Of a DNA stretch of 64,000 nt, positions 1 to 11,828 are shown piece by piece. The stretch's first letter is position 1; each line of letters starts with the position of its first letter. The position numbers and the translations under genes are program-made. The notes beneath the pieces were generated by a model. That model was given only the letters and a program-made list of their open reading frames with translations. It was not told where the DNA came from and searched no databases. The DNA is from Tetmemena sp. SeJ-2015 (lineage: Eukaryota; Ciliophora; Spirotrichea; Sporadotrichida; Oxytrichidae), in contig JAJKFJ010022330.1 of the NCBI GenBank assembly GCA_027382625.1, positions 28,306 to 92,305 of the forward strand, given 5' to 3'.

Positions 1-3000
1 ATGCTTTCAGTTCACTCTGTGTTCAGTCAGAGAGTGATCTAAAAATTATCCTTCCTTTGAAGTTAACACATTTAAAAGAGTGAGCAATATGAAGAGTATA
101 AGAGAGGCAGCTATTCTATCTTCCAGTTTGGTGTTATGTGTATGCTTCGCCTCTTAGCAAACCTCCAGACACTAGCTCTTGGTATTTCAATTCTTCATTA
201 CAATCTTCGCCTTCTAGCTTAAGCATTTCTACATGCAGCACCTGATTCGAAAGGGCTATAAACTTTTTCGTTTTCTCTTTGCAAGAGTCTCTGCAGTGGC
301 TTCGCTCATAGAAAATATGAATACTTTGAGGGATATTTGTACAGATCTAGACTGCATCTGCAGAACAAAGAAGACTATAAGGACACTTCAACACATCAAC
401 GAGTTGGATAAATACACTCACAAGAATCTCATGAGACTCAAGCTCTTGTTTATTATATAATCAATCTAGTGACAACAATAAAACTAAATTTTATTGAGAT
501 GGTACTTTTTAAGTATGCACCCCAAAAGTATGAAGGATCTGCATATTCGAGGGAAAATAATCCTCTTGGCATATATGTGATAGAAAAAAGTTTCTTTTTT
601 TAAAAAAAATTTATTGTGATCTATCAGAACCTAATAACGAATGGGAACTCTTATCAAGTGATTTACAACCTTCAGAAGTATCATGACTGTCGCTACTGCT
701 CGTTCATGAGTTGCTTCCAACAGTTTATAGTGCGTAAGCTAGCTCAAGATCACATGCTCAAAAGTCAGGACATAGAGAAGAATCATTCACAATTATTGAC
801 TTTAGTTTATCTTAGATCCGATATTTGCTAATCAGTTGAAATACAAGGAGATAATAGTCTATGAAGTGTTTCTGAAAGGGTATTTAGATATCCTGAATAG
901 AATAACTAACGAAGTAAGCATACTCTGGAGGCAAATTGCAAAGTATGAAACTGATTTTGTATCTTCAGCTGCTGTTAGTGATAACATCCTTGAGCTTTAT
1001 CAGTAGTTCAAAGCCATGATAGTGAAATTTATTAAGAGAGAATCAATCAACCGACAAGCAGGAGAGAATATCCAGATTGAGACTCTTGCTTTGAGATTGC
1101 TGTGATTTATAATAAGAGCAGCTTACGAATTTCGAGAAGGTAAAAAGCTGCCTCAATAAGCGGAGACTTGATTTAAAGTTAGGATCGTAGTCAGAATACT
1201 TGGATTCAAAAATGCATCTTGTGGTAATAAGTGGCAACCCACATGATTTTGAGAGCATAGTGAACATCAGCAAGTCTTTTGCCAAGTTCATCCTTATAAA
1301 TGAGATATGTGAATACTTTTCTCTTTAAATCTTTGTTTCTTCTCAAAAGTAAGATTCTAGTGCTGTTACCGAAGGTCCTTGCATCAAACCATACTAAGAT
1401 TGTTAAGAAATACTTAAAGAAAGGTCTAATTGGGTAGGGTAAAAAAGCACCAACAGTCTTTTCCTGGCTTAAGAGGCCTTATTAAATTCTTAGATAATAA
1501 TACCAGTTCACATTACGATAATTCCAAGGATAGATGTTAATTAAGATAGCATTTTAAACCTCATTAAAATATGTTGAGTCAGGACTACAGATGATAGGAC
1601 TGATCTAGAGAGTCAAGAAGTTTACACTCTTCGAGTAGACAGTCTCAGCCAATCATGTATTTTGCATAATGACAGACATCAATAACAAGCTATGTCACAT
1701 CTCCGAAAACTGTACCAAGTACTTGCAGATCCCTGTAGAGCTGGTCAATCAAAATCTATCTCTTATTTTCTCATCCAGTAAATTAAAGCCAAATTATGAA
1801 TAGCGACTTGCTTATCTACCAGATTTTGCTAAACTTGCCAGATCAAATATAAAATGAAAGTGAGTTCGAAAGTGTCCTTGATTTCGAAGAAATTCAAAGG
1901 CAGGCCCAGTCTTCAGCATTGAATTCGGACTCGATTATGGCTCACTTCTAAAAGATTAAAGTGATGGTGTCATTCACTTAGCACTAGTTCAAAGGAGATA
2001 ACGTCCTCAAAGTTTTCATCTCAAATTTTCTAATCTTTATTAAAAATTTTCAGGTTCATTATAATTGGAGCAGTTAACCCGTCATCGCTAGATTTTTAGT
2101 CTACAATAAATTCTAATGTGATCTTGAACTCTAATATATTTGCGATCCTCCAAGGCATCGAATATTAATGATCTTGTATAGCATTTTATTTTGCGACGAC
2201 TAGCAGACAAGAGTAAACTAGGACTTTTAGGGAGAGGCACCTGAGGAAAACTCAGAGATAGATGAGTTTCAAATCTAGTCCATGTCATCAACAAGTTCAG
2301 GTTCCTCTAACGTGAGTAACTAGGATGCTTAAATCAGCGACATCAAGACTTCGATTGAGTTTACTGCTCTCCCCAGCTCTCTCAAAGCTTTTTAAATTAA
2401 TGGGTTTTATTTTAAAAGTCGAATTTAAACTTACAGATTGAAAATAGGAGGCGGCTTCTTGCTTCTCTTCTTAACTGCCTTGGTCTTATTGATTGTCAAC
2501 ATAGTCACAAATTATTAATACTTACTTATGAATCTTCTCTGACAAAGAATCAGTACTCTGCAGATTTAGAAGCCCTTCATACTGAGAAGCAAATGAGGAA
2601 CAGCTTCTCGAGCTCAAAGCTCTCCCTCCTTTATCTCTTTGCCTCCTACAACTACTTACACTCTTCTTATTTAAATTAGAGATATGTCTAGTTGATACTT
2701 GCCCAAGTACTTCAATCAGTCAAACCTGGTGGCACCTTTGAATAGCTTCAACCTAGATGAACTGAGAAAATATTAATTAATTACTGTTCAGGTCTAATTT
2801 AAACGACAGCTTGAACTTGCTTCACTCTTCCCTCGTTAACTTTGGACAGAAGCAATCGCTGTGGGATTCTGCCTTCGTTTACGCTGTGAGTGGCAAGCCT
2901 ATCACTGTCATTAAAATCACTCCCTACGGAAACATCCAATACGTTAACTCATACAAATTAGATTCATCACTTGAATCTTTACTCCACCTTCTACAAGTCA

Positions 3001-5766
3001 ATCACAGTGTATGGAGACTATGGAGACTATATACTCAACAGCTCTCCTGAGAACTTAGCAACCAAGCTAGACATATTTCAGTACAACGATTTATAGGAGA
3101 TCAGTGCTTGGATTAAGAACACATCAAATAACGTGCTCAGCTTTGTGATTCAGTACGTCTTCTTCTGCGTCTATGATGGTTCCATAATATAATGTTTTGG
3201 TATTTGGTTTTTTGGTTCTGTGCAACTTTTGAATTCGATATTGTATGTGGACGAGCTGTTCATCTCTTTGATTAGGTCGCACGGAGACAAACTCATCAAC
3301 ATCATCCTGATCTTTACGATCTGCTGCTGTTGCCTTATCTCCCTATAACTCTATTTATATGCATTGTGCTACAATAATATATTTTAGCAGCTTTCTTGCT
3401 GGTGCCCTACCAATTCCAGATCATCTCAGTTTAAATATACTTGCACACATTTGAATCTTAACTTTGCTTTTAGTTCAGCTTTTTACCCTGGACTTCATCC
3501 ATTTGACAAACAAAGCCACCATAAGATTAATTATTGATGATTGCCTTTAATTAACTTTTTATATCCACTATCCAGACCTACCTAGGCAACTTTATAAATT
3601 TCCAAAAGTATCTGCTTAACCACAACTAATCCCTCGACGAGGTCAATCCCTCTAATTTACCAAATATATGCTTAACAATCATTTACACTTTCCCAATTTG
3701 AACAGTGAGGCACTTAAAAAGACGGGTGACAAGGGCAGCAGTTCTTTCATAATGAGGAGAATAAACTTTAATGACATGTTGACAACCTCCATGAGTAAAC
3801 CTTTGAGCATGGGAGAACAGAGTATACCAAAGAATGCACTCAGTGGAACAAAACTCAATGAAATTAACAAGATGAAGAGAATTCACATGAACCAGCTGGA
3901 GGAAGAGAAGGGGGAGGGAGAGGGCCATCAGGAGAGGTCAAAGAGATATAGATTTACTTCAGAGTACACTATAAATAAAGTGTATGTGATACTTGATATG
4001 GATTTTTAATTAAATTACACTACTGGTCTATAAACTACTTCAAATAACATTCTAGATCCAGTTAGGGGAGATTACCATATTTTAAGATCTTTGTAAAGGT
4101 AATTAAGATGATGGAACTTTCATGAAGTTTGCTTAAGGTAATGAACCCCAAACACTTATACTCAGAAAGAAAGAGAGCTCACAACAATAATTGCATCTCC
4201 ATTAGCTAGGTTCCAATCCAATTAGCAAGAGGGGAGTCAATCAAGTATAAACGCTATATATTAGTTTTAATTGAATCAAGGGAAAGCTCCAAGAATGAAA
4301 GCATCAACAAACGATCATTAAGTAGAGGAGGAGGATGATGAAGAGGAAGATGAGAGTGAAGAGCATCATCACAAGAATGGAACTACAATTTATAGGCAGG
4401 TTAAGTTTTTTTTCCATCCGTAATATACAAGAGAGCATAAGAGACGGAATGAGTAACCAATTTAGATATTTTAATTACATAGGATATAATATCGTTATTC
4501 TTAACTAGTACGATAAGTGCTGGTTTTGAAAATGATTTATAATTTACATTCCTAAATTTTTACTTTACTTTACTTTACTTTACTTTTAGATATTTTAATG
4601 CTACCTTCGCCACAACTACTGCAGCTCATGATACTGGCAAAAGTTTGCACTCAATAAGTGAGGATGTGGAGGACGATTAGACAGAGAGTGAAAAGTAATT
4701 GTATGAGCAGCTTATCATGAGGTTAAATAGCCAGGCTTCAAAGAACAAGATCTTCTTTTCCTTGCTTTTCTTCACCATTGCTGCTGTGGTTAGCGTATTC
4801 TTCAAATTATAATAAGCTGTTAACATTCTTATTCTATGTGTTGACCTACGTGATGAGCAGAAACACCTTAAACACTTTCAAGGACGGATTTAACCAGTAT
4901 GATATATTCTTCACTCGCACTACTTGCATCACAGAGTCACTCTTCTTCGTTCAAAAGATAGAGATATATAACTTTTAGAAATTTTAGAAGACAGTAATGT
5001 ACAACGAGTCAATGTTTGAGAACACTACCAACGGGCAGCAACTGAGCAAGATTATCAACTAATGTCAGTCAAACGAAGTGAACTATCGTCAAGTCAAGAA
5101 GGATGGAGGAGGCATGTTTCAAAGTCTTGCGGACGATCTTGACCTCCTGGACTCGGATTAGTTCTGCTCATACATTATCTCCCAGGGCGTTAGATATTAA
5201 TGAAGGTTTATATTTTTCGTAATCGATAACTCTTGCGAATAGGTGGCTAAGGGATTCTTGAATTTAGGACTTGAGCAGATCATCACTTCAATCATGAATC
5301 ACGTGACATAGCGAAGGATTTATTATGAAGCGACACCACCCTCTTAAAAGAACTCAACTTTCCTGAACTTAGCCTTCTTTGACCAAACTATGTTTGAGTA
5401 TGTGATGATTTACTTCCAGTACATAGACTGGGTGCTCGGCTTCATCCAGGATAAAGCTCAATATATAAGGATTATGATAAATGCTAGATATGAGCTCATT
5501 CTGCCTTATCTTCGTAGATGACAACTAATTTCAGAGCTATATTTAAATAAGTGCGAGTGATTTGTGTGTCTATATTTGCTATAGTGAGTGTATTCTCAGT
5601 TTACTTGAGTCTAATAGGTCTTTTGGCTCTCCTTGTCACTCTGAAGGTGACTAGTGCTCTTCAGCGTAGACTATTGCGGATCCGCTTGCTTTTGAAGCTC
5701 ATGCCCTCCCTCGAAATCTATAAGCACAAAGAAAGACTGGAGAAGTTAAACACAAAGATACTCTGA
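1..5766 (+). CDS. TmcB-like PAS-domain multipass membrane protein (5' end uncertain)
   Basis: A long plus-strand gene read with TAA/TAG as Gln, ending at TGA 5764-5766, with frame changes at IESs. Around 840-1050 there is a stretch containing EIIVYEVFLKGYLD and ILWRQIAKYE. At about 1190-1310 follows VVISGNPHDFESIVN, then VLLPKVLASNHTKIVKKYL near 1350, then VFCIMTDINNKLCHISEN near 1660. This order matches the PAS-containing region of ciliate TmcB/TmcC-like proteins. Hydrophobic segments lie near 2450 (FLLLFLTALVLLIVNIV), 3300, 4750 and 5560, with a soluble Tyr/Asn-rich region between, so the C-terminal half is membrane-bound. Family knowledge suggests a sensory or signalling membrane protein; no enzyme domain is visible. 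I cannot fix the start codon, and the 5' end may lie outside the window. Several short MDSs between 480 and 620 and between 3180 and 3650 are unresolved. Confidence 0.6.
2947..2980. other. IES, pointer ACTC, 34 bp
   Basis: ACTC occurs at 2947-2950 and 2981-2984. Removing the interval with one copy shifts the frame by one and joins IQYVNS to TFYKSITVYGDYGDY without a stop. The spacer is AT-rich. It lies inside the TmcB-like gene. Confidence 0.85.
4461..4584. other. IES, pointer of 15 bp, 124 bp
   Basis: The 15-base repeat TTTAGATATTTTAAT is at 4461-4475 and 4585-4599. Deletion joins SIRDGMSNQF to RYFNATFATTTAAHD in frame. The IES carries the TTTAC tandem repeat. This is the longest pointer found in a non-scrambled junction of this window. 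Confidence 0.85.
4559..4583. repeat. (TTTAC)x5 microsatellite
   Basis: Five perfect tandem copies of TTTAC, lying wholly inside the IES at 4461-4584, so they should be absent from the somatic genome. Confidence 0.95.
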
Positions 5767-5992
5767 TTAAATATATATCTTTATAGCTACTTGATAAGCA
5801 CATAATGATCTATTTATTGAGCGTTTATCCTAAAAGAAAGTATTAAAACCTCTCTTTGAGTAAGATACTTGGCTGTAAAAGAGTGTTTTATTTGATAGCA
5901 ATCAATTATTATTGCAAGGTGATTCAAACTTAAAATGTGAATATCTAGCTAGCTCTTTCTGGGTTTGGAATAGAGCTGATTTAGTGAGTTGG

Positions 5993-6410
5993 TCAATCTG
6001 TGGCTGGGATGAAAGTGCCATCCTGGTGAACTGAGTCGTAGAAGTTGTTAACGAAGCTCACAATTGAGAAGAAGTTGGCGTAGTAGAGCACAGTCATCCA
6101 CTCAATAATGGGGGTGGGTCCTCTAGAGTGGTAGACTAGCATGGAAAGGAGGAGTCCCGAGAGAAGGATAATGATCCAGGTGGAACCAGCCTTGAGCTTG
6201 TCAATAGAAGCTGACTCTGAGGGGTTGAACTTGGCCTTGTTGGCAGTGAGGTGCTTGGCAAGCATGATGCAGTAGATTCCAAAGCAGCCAAAGAAGATAA
6301 CTGCACAGATAAACAAGAGTGATGAACAAATTTAATGATTCTAATGAGTAGGATGATTTACCATGAATGGTACTCCACTGGTGCTCATCAAATTGCAAAA
6401 TAGTTCTCAA
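5993..6410 (-). pseudogene. Duplicated 3' half of the Frag1-like gene, copy 2
   Basis: Two segments repeat the last two segments of copy 1 at the protein level: FDEHQWSTIHG (near 6370) and 6316-5993 with CFGIYCIMLAKHL, KAGSTWIIILL, GPTPIIEW and FYDSVHQDGTFIP, ending at TGA 5993-5995. About 60% of residues match copy 1 by eye, and the segment has no stop. No counterpart of the first segment is visible upstream (6410-6570 is AT-rich). So this is either a partial duplicate or an alternative 3' end that could share the 5' segment of copy 1. The gap between its two segments starts GTAAAT and ends CAG, so it may be a true intron. Confidence 0.6.
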
Positions 6411-6573
6411 AGTTGAAGAAGAAGATTTGATGAAGGGATTGGGAATTGAAATTAAATTTTGATGAGGAGGAATTCGTTCATTGCTATTAAAATCCTATCT
6501 TATTATACGGTGTAAACAGGGATCATCAAGATAAAAATCAAATTTTTTATAGCAACTTTAATTATAACCCAGA

Positions 6574-7568
6574 TCATTCCTTGAGTGGAACAAGAGTGCC
6601 GTCCTGATGAACTGAATCATAGAAATTGTTGGTATAGCTAACTATAGAGAAGAAATTGGTAAAGTACAGCACTAGAGCCCATTCGAATAGGGGAGTAGGT
6701 CCATGCAGGAGAAAATAATTATAGGATCTTATAGATATCATTTTGAGAGCTGAGAATCCAAGTGCTACGAGGAGGATAACAATCCACTTTGATCCAGCTT
6801 TAACTCTAGCGATGGAGTCTCCCTCTGAAGGACTGAACTTATCCTTGTTTTGGTCCAAGTGGCTAGCCAGCTTCACACAGTAAATTCCAAAGCAGAGGAA
6901 GAAGATCACAGCGCAGGTAAATACAAGTCAGAATAGAATCTACTATATATTTCAAGCTCCGCAGTATACCGTGGATATACTTCCACTGGTGCTCATCAAA
7001 CACTCCAATCAGGGGAAGAGCAACGCATGAAGCAGTTCCCAAGTTTAGCATGGTATCATTTACAATTCAAAAATGTAAGTAGAGATCAAGGTTCAAATTT
7101 TTGATTGGTGGAGTCGGGAATGAGTCCATAGAGCTTCTTGTAGAAGGCGCGGATGTTGACCTGTTGAACGCCGAACATAAGGATTGTGGTGAGGATGATG
7201 AAGGCGCGGTCATAGAGAGGCAGTGCAATCACAGTTGAGACCATGGGGAAGTCAGTTAGGGTACACTCAAAATCGTGGTTGTTGCAAGAGAAGTAGAGCA
7301 TGATCAGGAGAGAAACTGAAATGAGGGAGGAGAAGACAACAGTTGTGTCTCTGAGGGAGAGTGAGATAACTCCGTCCTGGATGATGAAGAAGCGAGCGAA
7401 GATACTCTTGGAGTTTGAGATTCTGCGCTGGACGTCCTTGGAGGAGCACACGATGGGGTGAGCCAGAGGGCGCTTCTCTTCGTCCATGGTCTTGCCACTG
7501 ACTACTTGTGGGAGATCGTGAGCGGCCTCATAAACGAAGCCCATGGGGTCTGAGGATACTTGCTTCAT
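6574..7568 (-). CDS. Frag1/DRAM/Sfk1-like multipass membrane protein, copy 1
   Basis: Minus strand, start ATG at 7568, stop TGA at 6574-6576. The first segment (7568-7086) has a cytosolic N-terminus, then a membrane segment (SLISVSLLIMLYFS) and the stretch DFPMVSTVIALPLYDRAFII. The second segment (about 7040-6970) reads LGTASCVALPLIG then VFDEHQWKYIHG. The third (6909-6574) has two more membrane segments and ends near FYDSVHQDGTLVP. Multiple TM helices with a P-x-R/S loop and an H-containing loop resemble the Frag1/DRAM/Sfk1 group; this family call is tentative. The first junction is bridged by a 3-bp TGA pointer (QKF|DTMLNLG). The third segment contains an in-frame IES. The gene converges on the TmcB-like gene. 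Confidence 0.5.
6709..6744. other. In-frame IES inside copy 1, 36 bp
   Basis: GAGA (TCTC on the coding strand) at 6709-6712 and 6745-6748 flanks 36 bp of AT-rich DNA. Its length is a multiple of three and it has no stop, so it reads through as 12 extra residues (around MISIRSYNYFL). The duplicate copy 2 lacks most of this stretch before the shared GPTP motif, which supports removal. Confidence 0.65.
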
Positions 7569-7765
7569 ATTATTTGTTAGTTTATTATATAATATTTTAG
7601 TTATATCCGAGCAACTAACCTGTTCTCAAGCGAATCCTTGTAAGCTAAGCTGGATCCAAATCATAGCACCCACAATTAATTTTATATACTCTTGTATCTC
7701 TTCTTACCTCTCTCTGTAAGAATAATCAGAGAGAATTTTTGAGTGAGAGAATATTAAAATCGAAA

Positions 7766-9297
7766 ATGCATTCCAGCAACAGTGTAGCGATGAAGCGAAT
7801 TTAAAAAGAGCAGAGGGACATGAACGAGGACCCCTCTGCTTATTTTTATGCAGAACCATTGGAGACTGAGCCATTTGAGTGGCACTTCACTATCAGAGGT
7901 CCCCCAGATACTGACTATCAAGGCGGCTTCTATCACGGAATCATCACTCTCCCAAGCAGAATAATAGATGTGATATGTGTAGATTTATTATCTGATGCAG
8001 CTACCCTTTTAAGCCCCCACAGATTGAGTTTCTGACTGAGAATGGAAGGTTCGCCATCAAGGAGCGCATCTGCCTTACATTCACCCATTTCCATCCAGAA
8101 ACTTCTTATGTCTTCATTTAAACTTGGCAGCCAGCTTGGACCATAAAGAACATTCTACAAGCATTAGTTTCGCAGCTGCCAGTGGACGAGGAGAACCATT
8201 AGAGCGTAATTGGAGCAGTGAAGATGACTCCAAAGGAAAGACAAGTGCTGGCAAGGAAGTCAGTGGAATACGTGTGCGACAAAGGCTGCGGCCTCATCTC
8301 AAAGTTAGCCAAAGAGAAAATACTTCCTCTCAAAGTAGAAACAAAACCTAAAGAAGCAGCTAATGATCAAGACTCTTCTAATAATTTCACAGATGAAAAA
8401 GCAGCTAATGAGTCTAAAATAAGCCAATTGATTAGCTTATTTATCCTTTATGTCTAATAAAGGTAGTTAAGAATAAAGTGCCACTGCTGTTGGCTTGGAA
8501 TAACATAACGAGAATAAGCACACTCAAAAGTCTCAACCAGAAAAATAGATCCACTTCGCCTCAGCTAGAGAAATCTCTAAACTGAAAGAGCAACAAAGAA
8601 AATAGGCCAAACAAGATCAGGTTTAACAAGAGATCACTCAGCTTTAACAAGAAATAGAGAAATTGATGTCGACTTAGAACAATCTCCTCAGTTCCAGCAA
8701 AGAAAAGAGACTCAAGATTTCAAATGCCAAAACTAACTCTGATGATGAATTAGAGGAGGAAAGTGATAGTGATGAAGAGGAGGAGAAGGAGGGAGATGCG
8801 GAAAGGGGTTGGACAGATGCTGACTCAGATGATTAAGCTAGGAAATAATCGAAATTTTAAAAGAAAGACTTATCTAGCAAAAGCAAGACTAAGAAGAATT
8901 GTTAAAATTATTAGACTTATATCTGATTGCGATGAGTGCGGAAAGCAAGTATGCTCCCACTTCTGCAAAAAGAAGATTGATAGTATTATTTATAATTATA
9001 TCATTTGATAGTATCTACAGTCGATCAAGTGGCATTGATAAACTGAAATATAGAAAGGCAATCTAATTCAATTGAGTTATGAAATTTATGAGTGAGAATG
9101 AGAAAGAAAAGCTCAAAAAGATCAGAGAGAAGAGTTTACAGATGTACAAAAAGCGCTTAATGCAGCAGCTGGATAATGACTGTAACAAGAAACTCACAGT
9201 GATTAACGTAATGTTTGCGATTGCTCTAGGGATAACAGCAGTCATGTACTATGGAGACATCTTCTTTGAGATAAGACTTAGTGACTTCTTAATTTGA
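7766..9297 (+). CDS. UBE2J: E2 ubiquitin-conjugating enzyme, UBE2J/Ubc6 type, tail-anchored
   Basis: Starts at ATG 7766 (MHSSNSVAMKRIQKEQRDM) and stops at TGA 9295-9297. The UBC fold is complete once the IES at 7956 is removed: PFEWHFTIRGPPDTDYQGG, YHGIITLP, YPFKPPQIEF, then the catalytic Cys in KERICLTFTHFHPE, then TWQPAWTIKNILQAL. This Cys context and the Trp-rich loop are typical of UBE2J, which works in ER-associated degradation. A long acidic and Lys-rich linker follows (Asp/Glu run near 8750). The last segment (9079-9297) ends in one hydrophobic helix, INVMFAIALGITAVMYYG, fitting a C-terminal ER anchor. The segment around 8930 encoding CDECGKQVCSHFCKKK is not placed; it may be MDS or IES. 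Confidence 0.9.
7956..7996. other. IES, pointer GCAG, 41 bp
   Basis: GCAG at 7956-7959 and 7997-8000. Removal joins TLPS to SYPFKPPQIEF, restoring a conserved E2 motif and correcting the frame by two. Confidence 0.95.
8412..8451. other. IES, pointer GTCTAA, 40 bp
   Basis: GTCTAA at 8412-8417 and 8452-8457. Removal joins KAANES to NKGSQEQSATAV and lets the open frame continue through the acidic linker. Confidence 0.9.
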
Positions 9298-9460
9298 TTA
9301 CAATTTAGTCCCTATGCTTTAAGGTTTAATGTTTAAAGAAATTATCAAAAGTTAGCTTATAAAGGAAGGCTTAAGTTTATAAGTCTACAACACCAAATGT
9401 CTAGTCAGTCCATTTGAATTCCAAGGATTTTTCTCAATCCAGCCCCTAGTCTCACTCCAA

Positions 9461-10098
9461 TCATTAAACATAGAAGTAGGACATAAGCTATTTAAGTTTA
9501 GAATGAATGTTCTTGCAAGAAGAGCCTGGGAGTGTACTCATGAGAATGTACAAGGTTTGAATATTGTCGAGGACATTCAAACTGATTTTTCCTGAGAAGC
9601 TAGAGTCAAAGGTTGCTCTATCACATAAAAGCGCACACTCTCTCTTTAAAATATATTGATTGCTATGATGTTGGAGGAGATAGTCTTGAAGTCTGCATTA
9701 TGGAAGAGCTGATCCACATATTGACCTAAGTTGTAGAAAGTGTTGAACAGACTAGTGTAGGTCGTGATCTTGTCTGCAGTACTCAAGCTGTTCAGGTAGG
9801 TTTTGTTTGTCCAGGTGGTCCTCACTGCCTCAACTTGAATAAACATGACCTGCAAGTTGCCTCCCAGAAGAGAAAAGGTGTCGCATAGAGCGCAAGTGGC
9901 GTCTGCTGTTAGTTTGGTATAGAGTCCTCTAGTCAAGCCGTAAGTCAGGTCCTTGAAGTTCTAGGAGTCCTCTCTGGTAAGATTGATAGTGCAAACATCG
10001 GTGTCTGCTCCCTACACACCTTCAGGTGCGAGAGTGGCGATCAAGAGAATGGAAAAGACTAAAGCTAATTTTAGTCTGCGAGTCTGCGCCGCTTTCAT
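9461..10098 (-). CDS. Small secreted Cys-containing protein, family member 1
   Basis: Minus strand, ATG at 10098; a signal peptide (MKAAQTRRLKLALVFSILLI) is followed by APEGVQGADTDVC. The mature part has CTINL, YGLTRGLYTKL, TCALC, VRTTWTNKTYLN, YVDQLFHNADF and, after a frame change near 9640, LMSTLPGSSCKNIHS. It ends at TGA 9461-9463. The same motifs in the same order appear in the gene at 20922 on the other strand, so this is a small family. The reading frame breaks once near 9645, where an IES is expected. I recognise no known domain. The product is probably secreted or lumenal. It converges on the UBE2J gene. Confidence 0.75.
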
Positions 10099-11828
10099 GT
10101 TTTAAGTGTTTAACTTTGGATTATATAGAATAGCATTTATAATGGCAGGATTTATGCACAAGGGATATCAAAATGAAGGAGGAATTTAATAAATCAATCA
10201 TCCAATCATAAATATTGTGCTCTAGCTAGGATTAATTATCATTTGAACTAGCTAAGACATAGTGTCCATAAACCACGTAATTACAATGGATGAGAAGCAA
10301 AATAATATTCACAAATATTTTAGCTATCTCGATCATTATTATAGAAGGACTTAGAATTAATATTATCGGTTTGGATTGCAATTAAGTTTTTATATCCAAG
10401 AAACTTATGTTTTTTAGAGAATAACTACTATCATCTTGAGGGATATTTCCTACACTTAATTAAATTAATTAAAAATATATTAAAATAATGATTCTACTGG
10501 AAAATGGAACTCACATTTATATTCAAATTATTTATTTACCTAAATTTTCAACTTTTTATTAGTTTATCTAACTACAAATAAGCTCATTCTTGTGAGTTTA
10601 CTCAGAATTTATGAGTGTTGCTTATTCTACAAGAGTAAATTACTTTTAGACTTCATTCTTTAATTCTAATAAAGTAAAATAAGCAAATATAATGATAGCT
10701 GAATAAAACTTAGGTACCTGCAGTATACAATAAGAAAAATTCTATGTTCTTAAGGGGGTCTACTTATACAATTATTACACACCCCTTCTTTCTTTTCCTT
10801 ATTATCTTTTAAGATTTCAACTTCTAATAGGACTCCTTAAGAGAATATTAATAACAGGAGCATGACTGTTCATATATTTTACGAATACTCTTACTAACAT
10901 ATTTATCTAACTGTAATCCTTAATTCTATTCAGATTTTAACTTTCAATTATTGACGAGTTATAAATTGAAAATGCTCAATAATTGAGTGTGTGTGAATTA
11001 TCACACAACCTCTTATAAATCTCAATTTATTTTGTTAATTATCTCTTTAGTAATCAGGAATTAAAAAATCTAACTCTTCTCTATAAACCTTGCTAATCAA
11101 AATCTATTAAGTCTATCAACATTACTCCCACAGCTTCAAAGTCTCACCTCACAGAGTAGTAAAATATAAATTATTTATAGTCGATTTCTAAAATTTTAGA
11201 TTAAAATCAAATATATTGATTAGAGTATCTGCGAGTTAATTCATCTATTTCAAGGAAGAAGATTTTGCTATTAAGTTTCTAAGGAGGTTGAAACTTAGAA
11301 GCCTTTTTTAGTTGATGTGAAAGTAATTCGATAAAGAAGGATTCTTAGGAATATATTTGTGAGAATAAGATTAATTAGAATTCATTCACGGAATCAATGA
11401 CTGATATTTTTTATTCTCAAGTCTAATCTAATAGACTTTTCAAAAGCTCCTCTGTCATTTAAAATTTGCCTCCTCTAAACTCAAGCATTCCTACTCTAGT
11501 CAGTACTAATTCCCCTTCTACTCCATCCTATTATATAAGTTGGTGATTTAAGGTCTAAGACTATCGTGCTATAAAAGGTTGGGAAAGATCAGACTGGAGT
11601 TTAAGAGTAGTGGAGTTTGAATGGAGGGCGTACTGTAATAAACATTTATAATAATTAGAGAGAACAATTAAGATAAATGTCTATAAATTAGCAGACGCTA
11701 AGGAAGACTAGAGACACTCATTCTTATCAGCCCAATCCACCCACCAACTCTGCTCAGCCCCAGCAAATTAAACGCATAATTGTTCATCCATTTATATTTT
11801 TGAGCAGAACGGAGTAGTTAAGATAAAG
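10099..11828. other. AT-rich region without a supportable gene
   Basis: Strongly AT-rich with frequent TGA in all frames. A short minus-strand open stretch near 11440-11530 is too weak to call. There are small inverted repeats around 10940-11000 (AATAATTGA type). It is probably intergenic germline DNA plus the promoter of the next gene. Confidence 0.6.
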
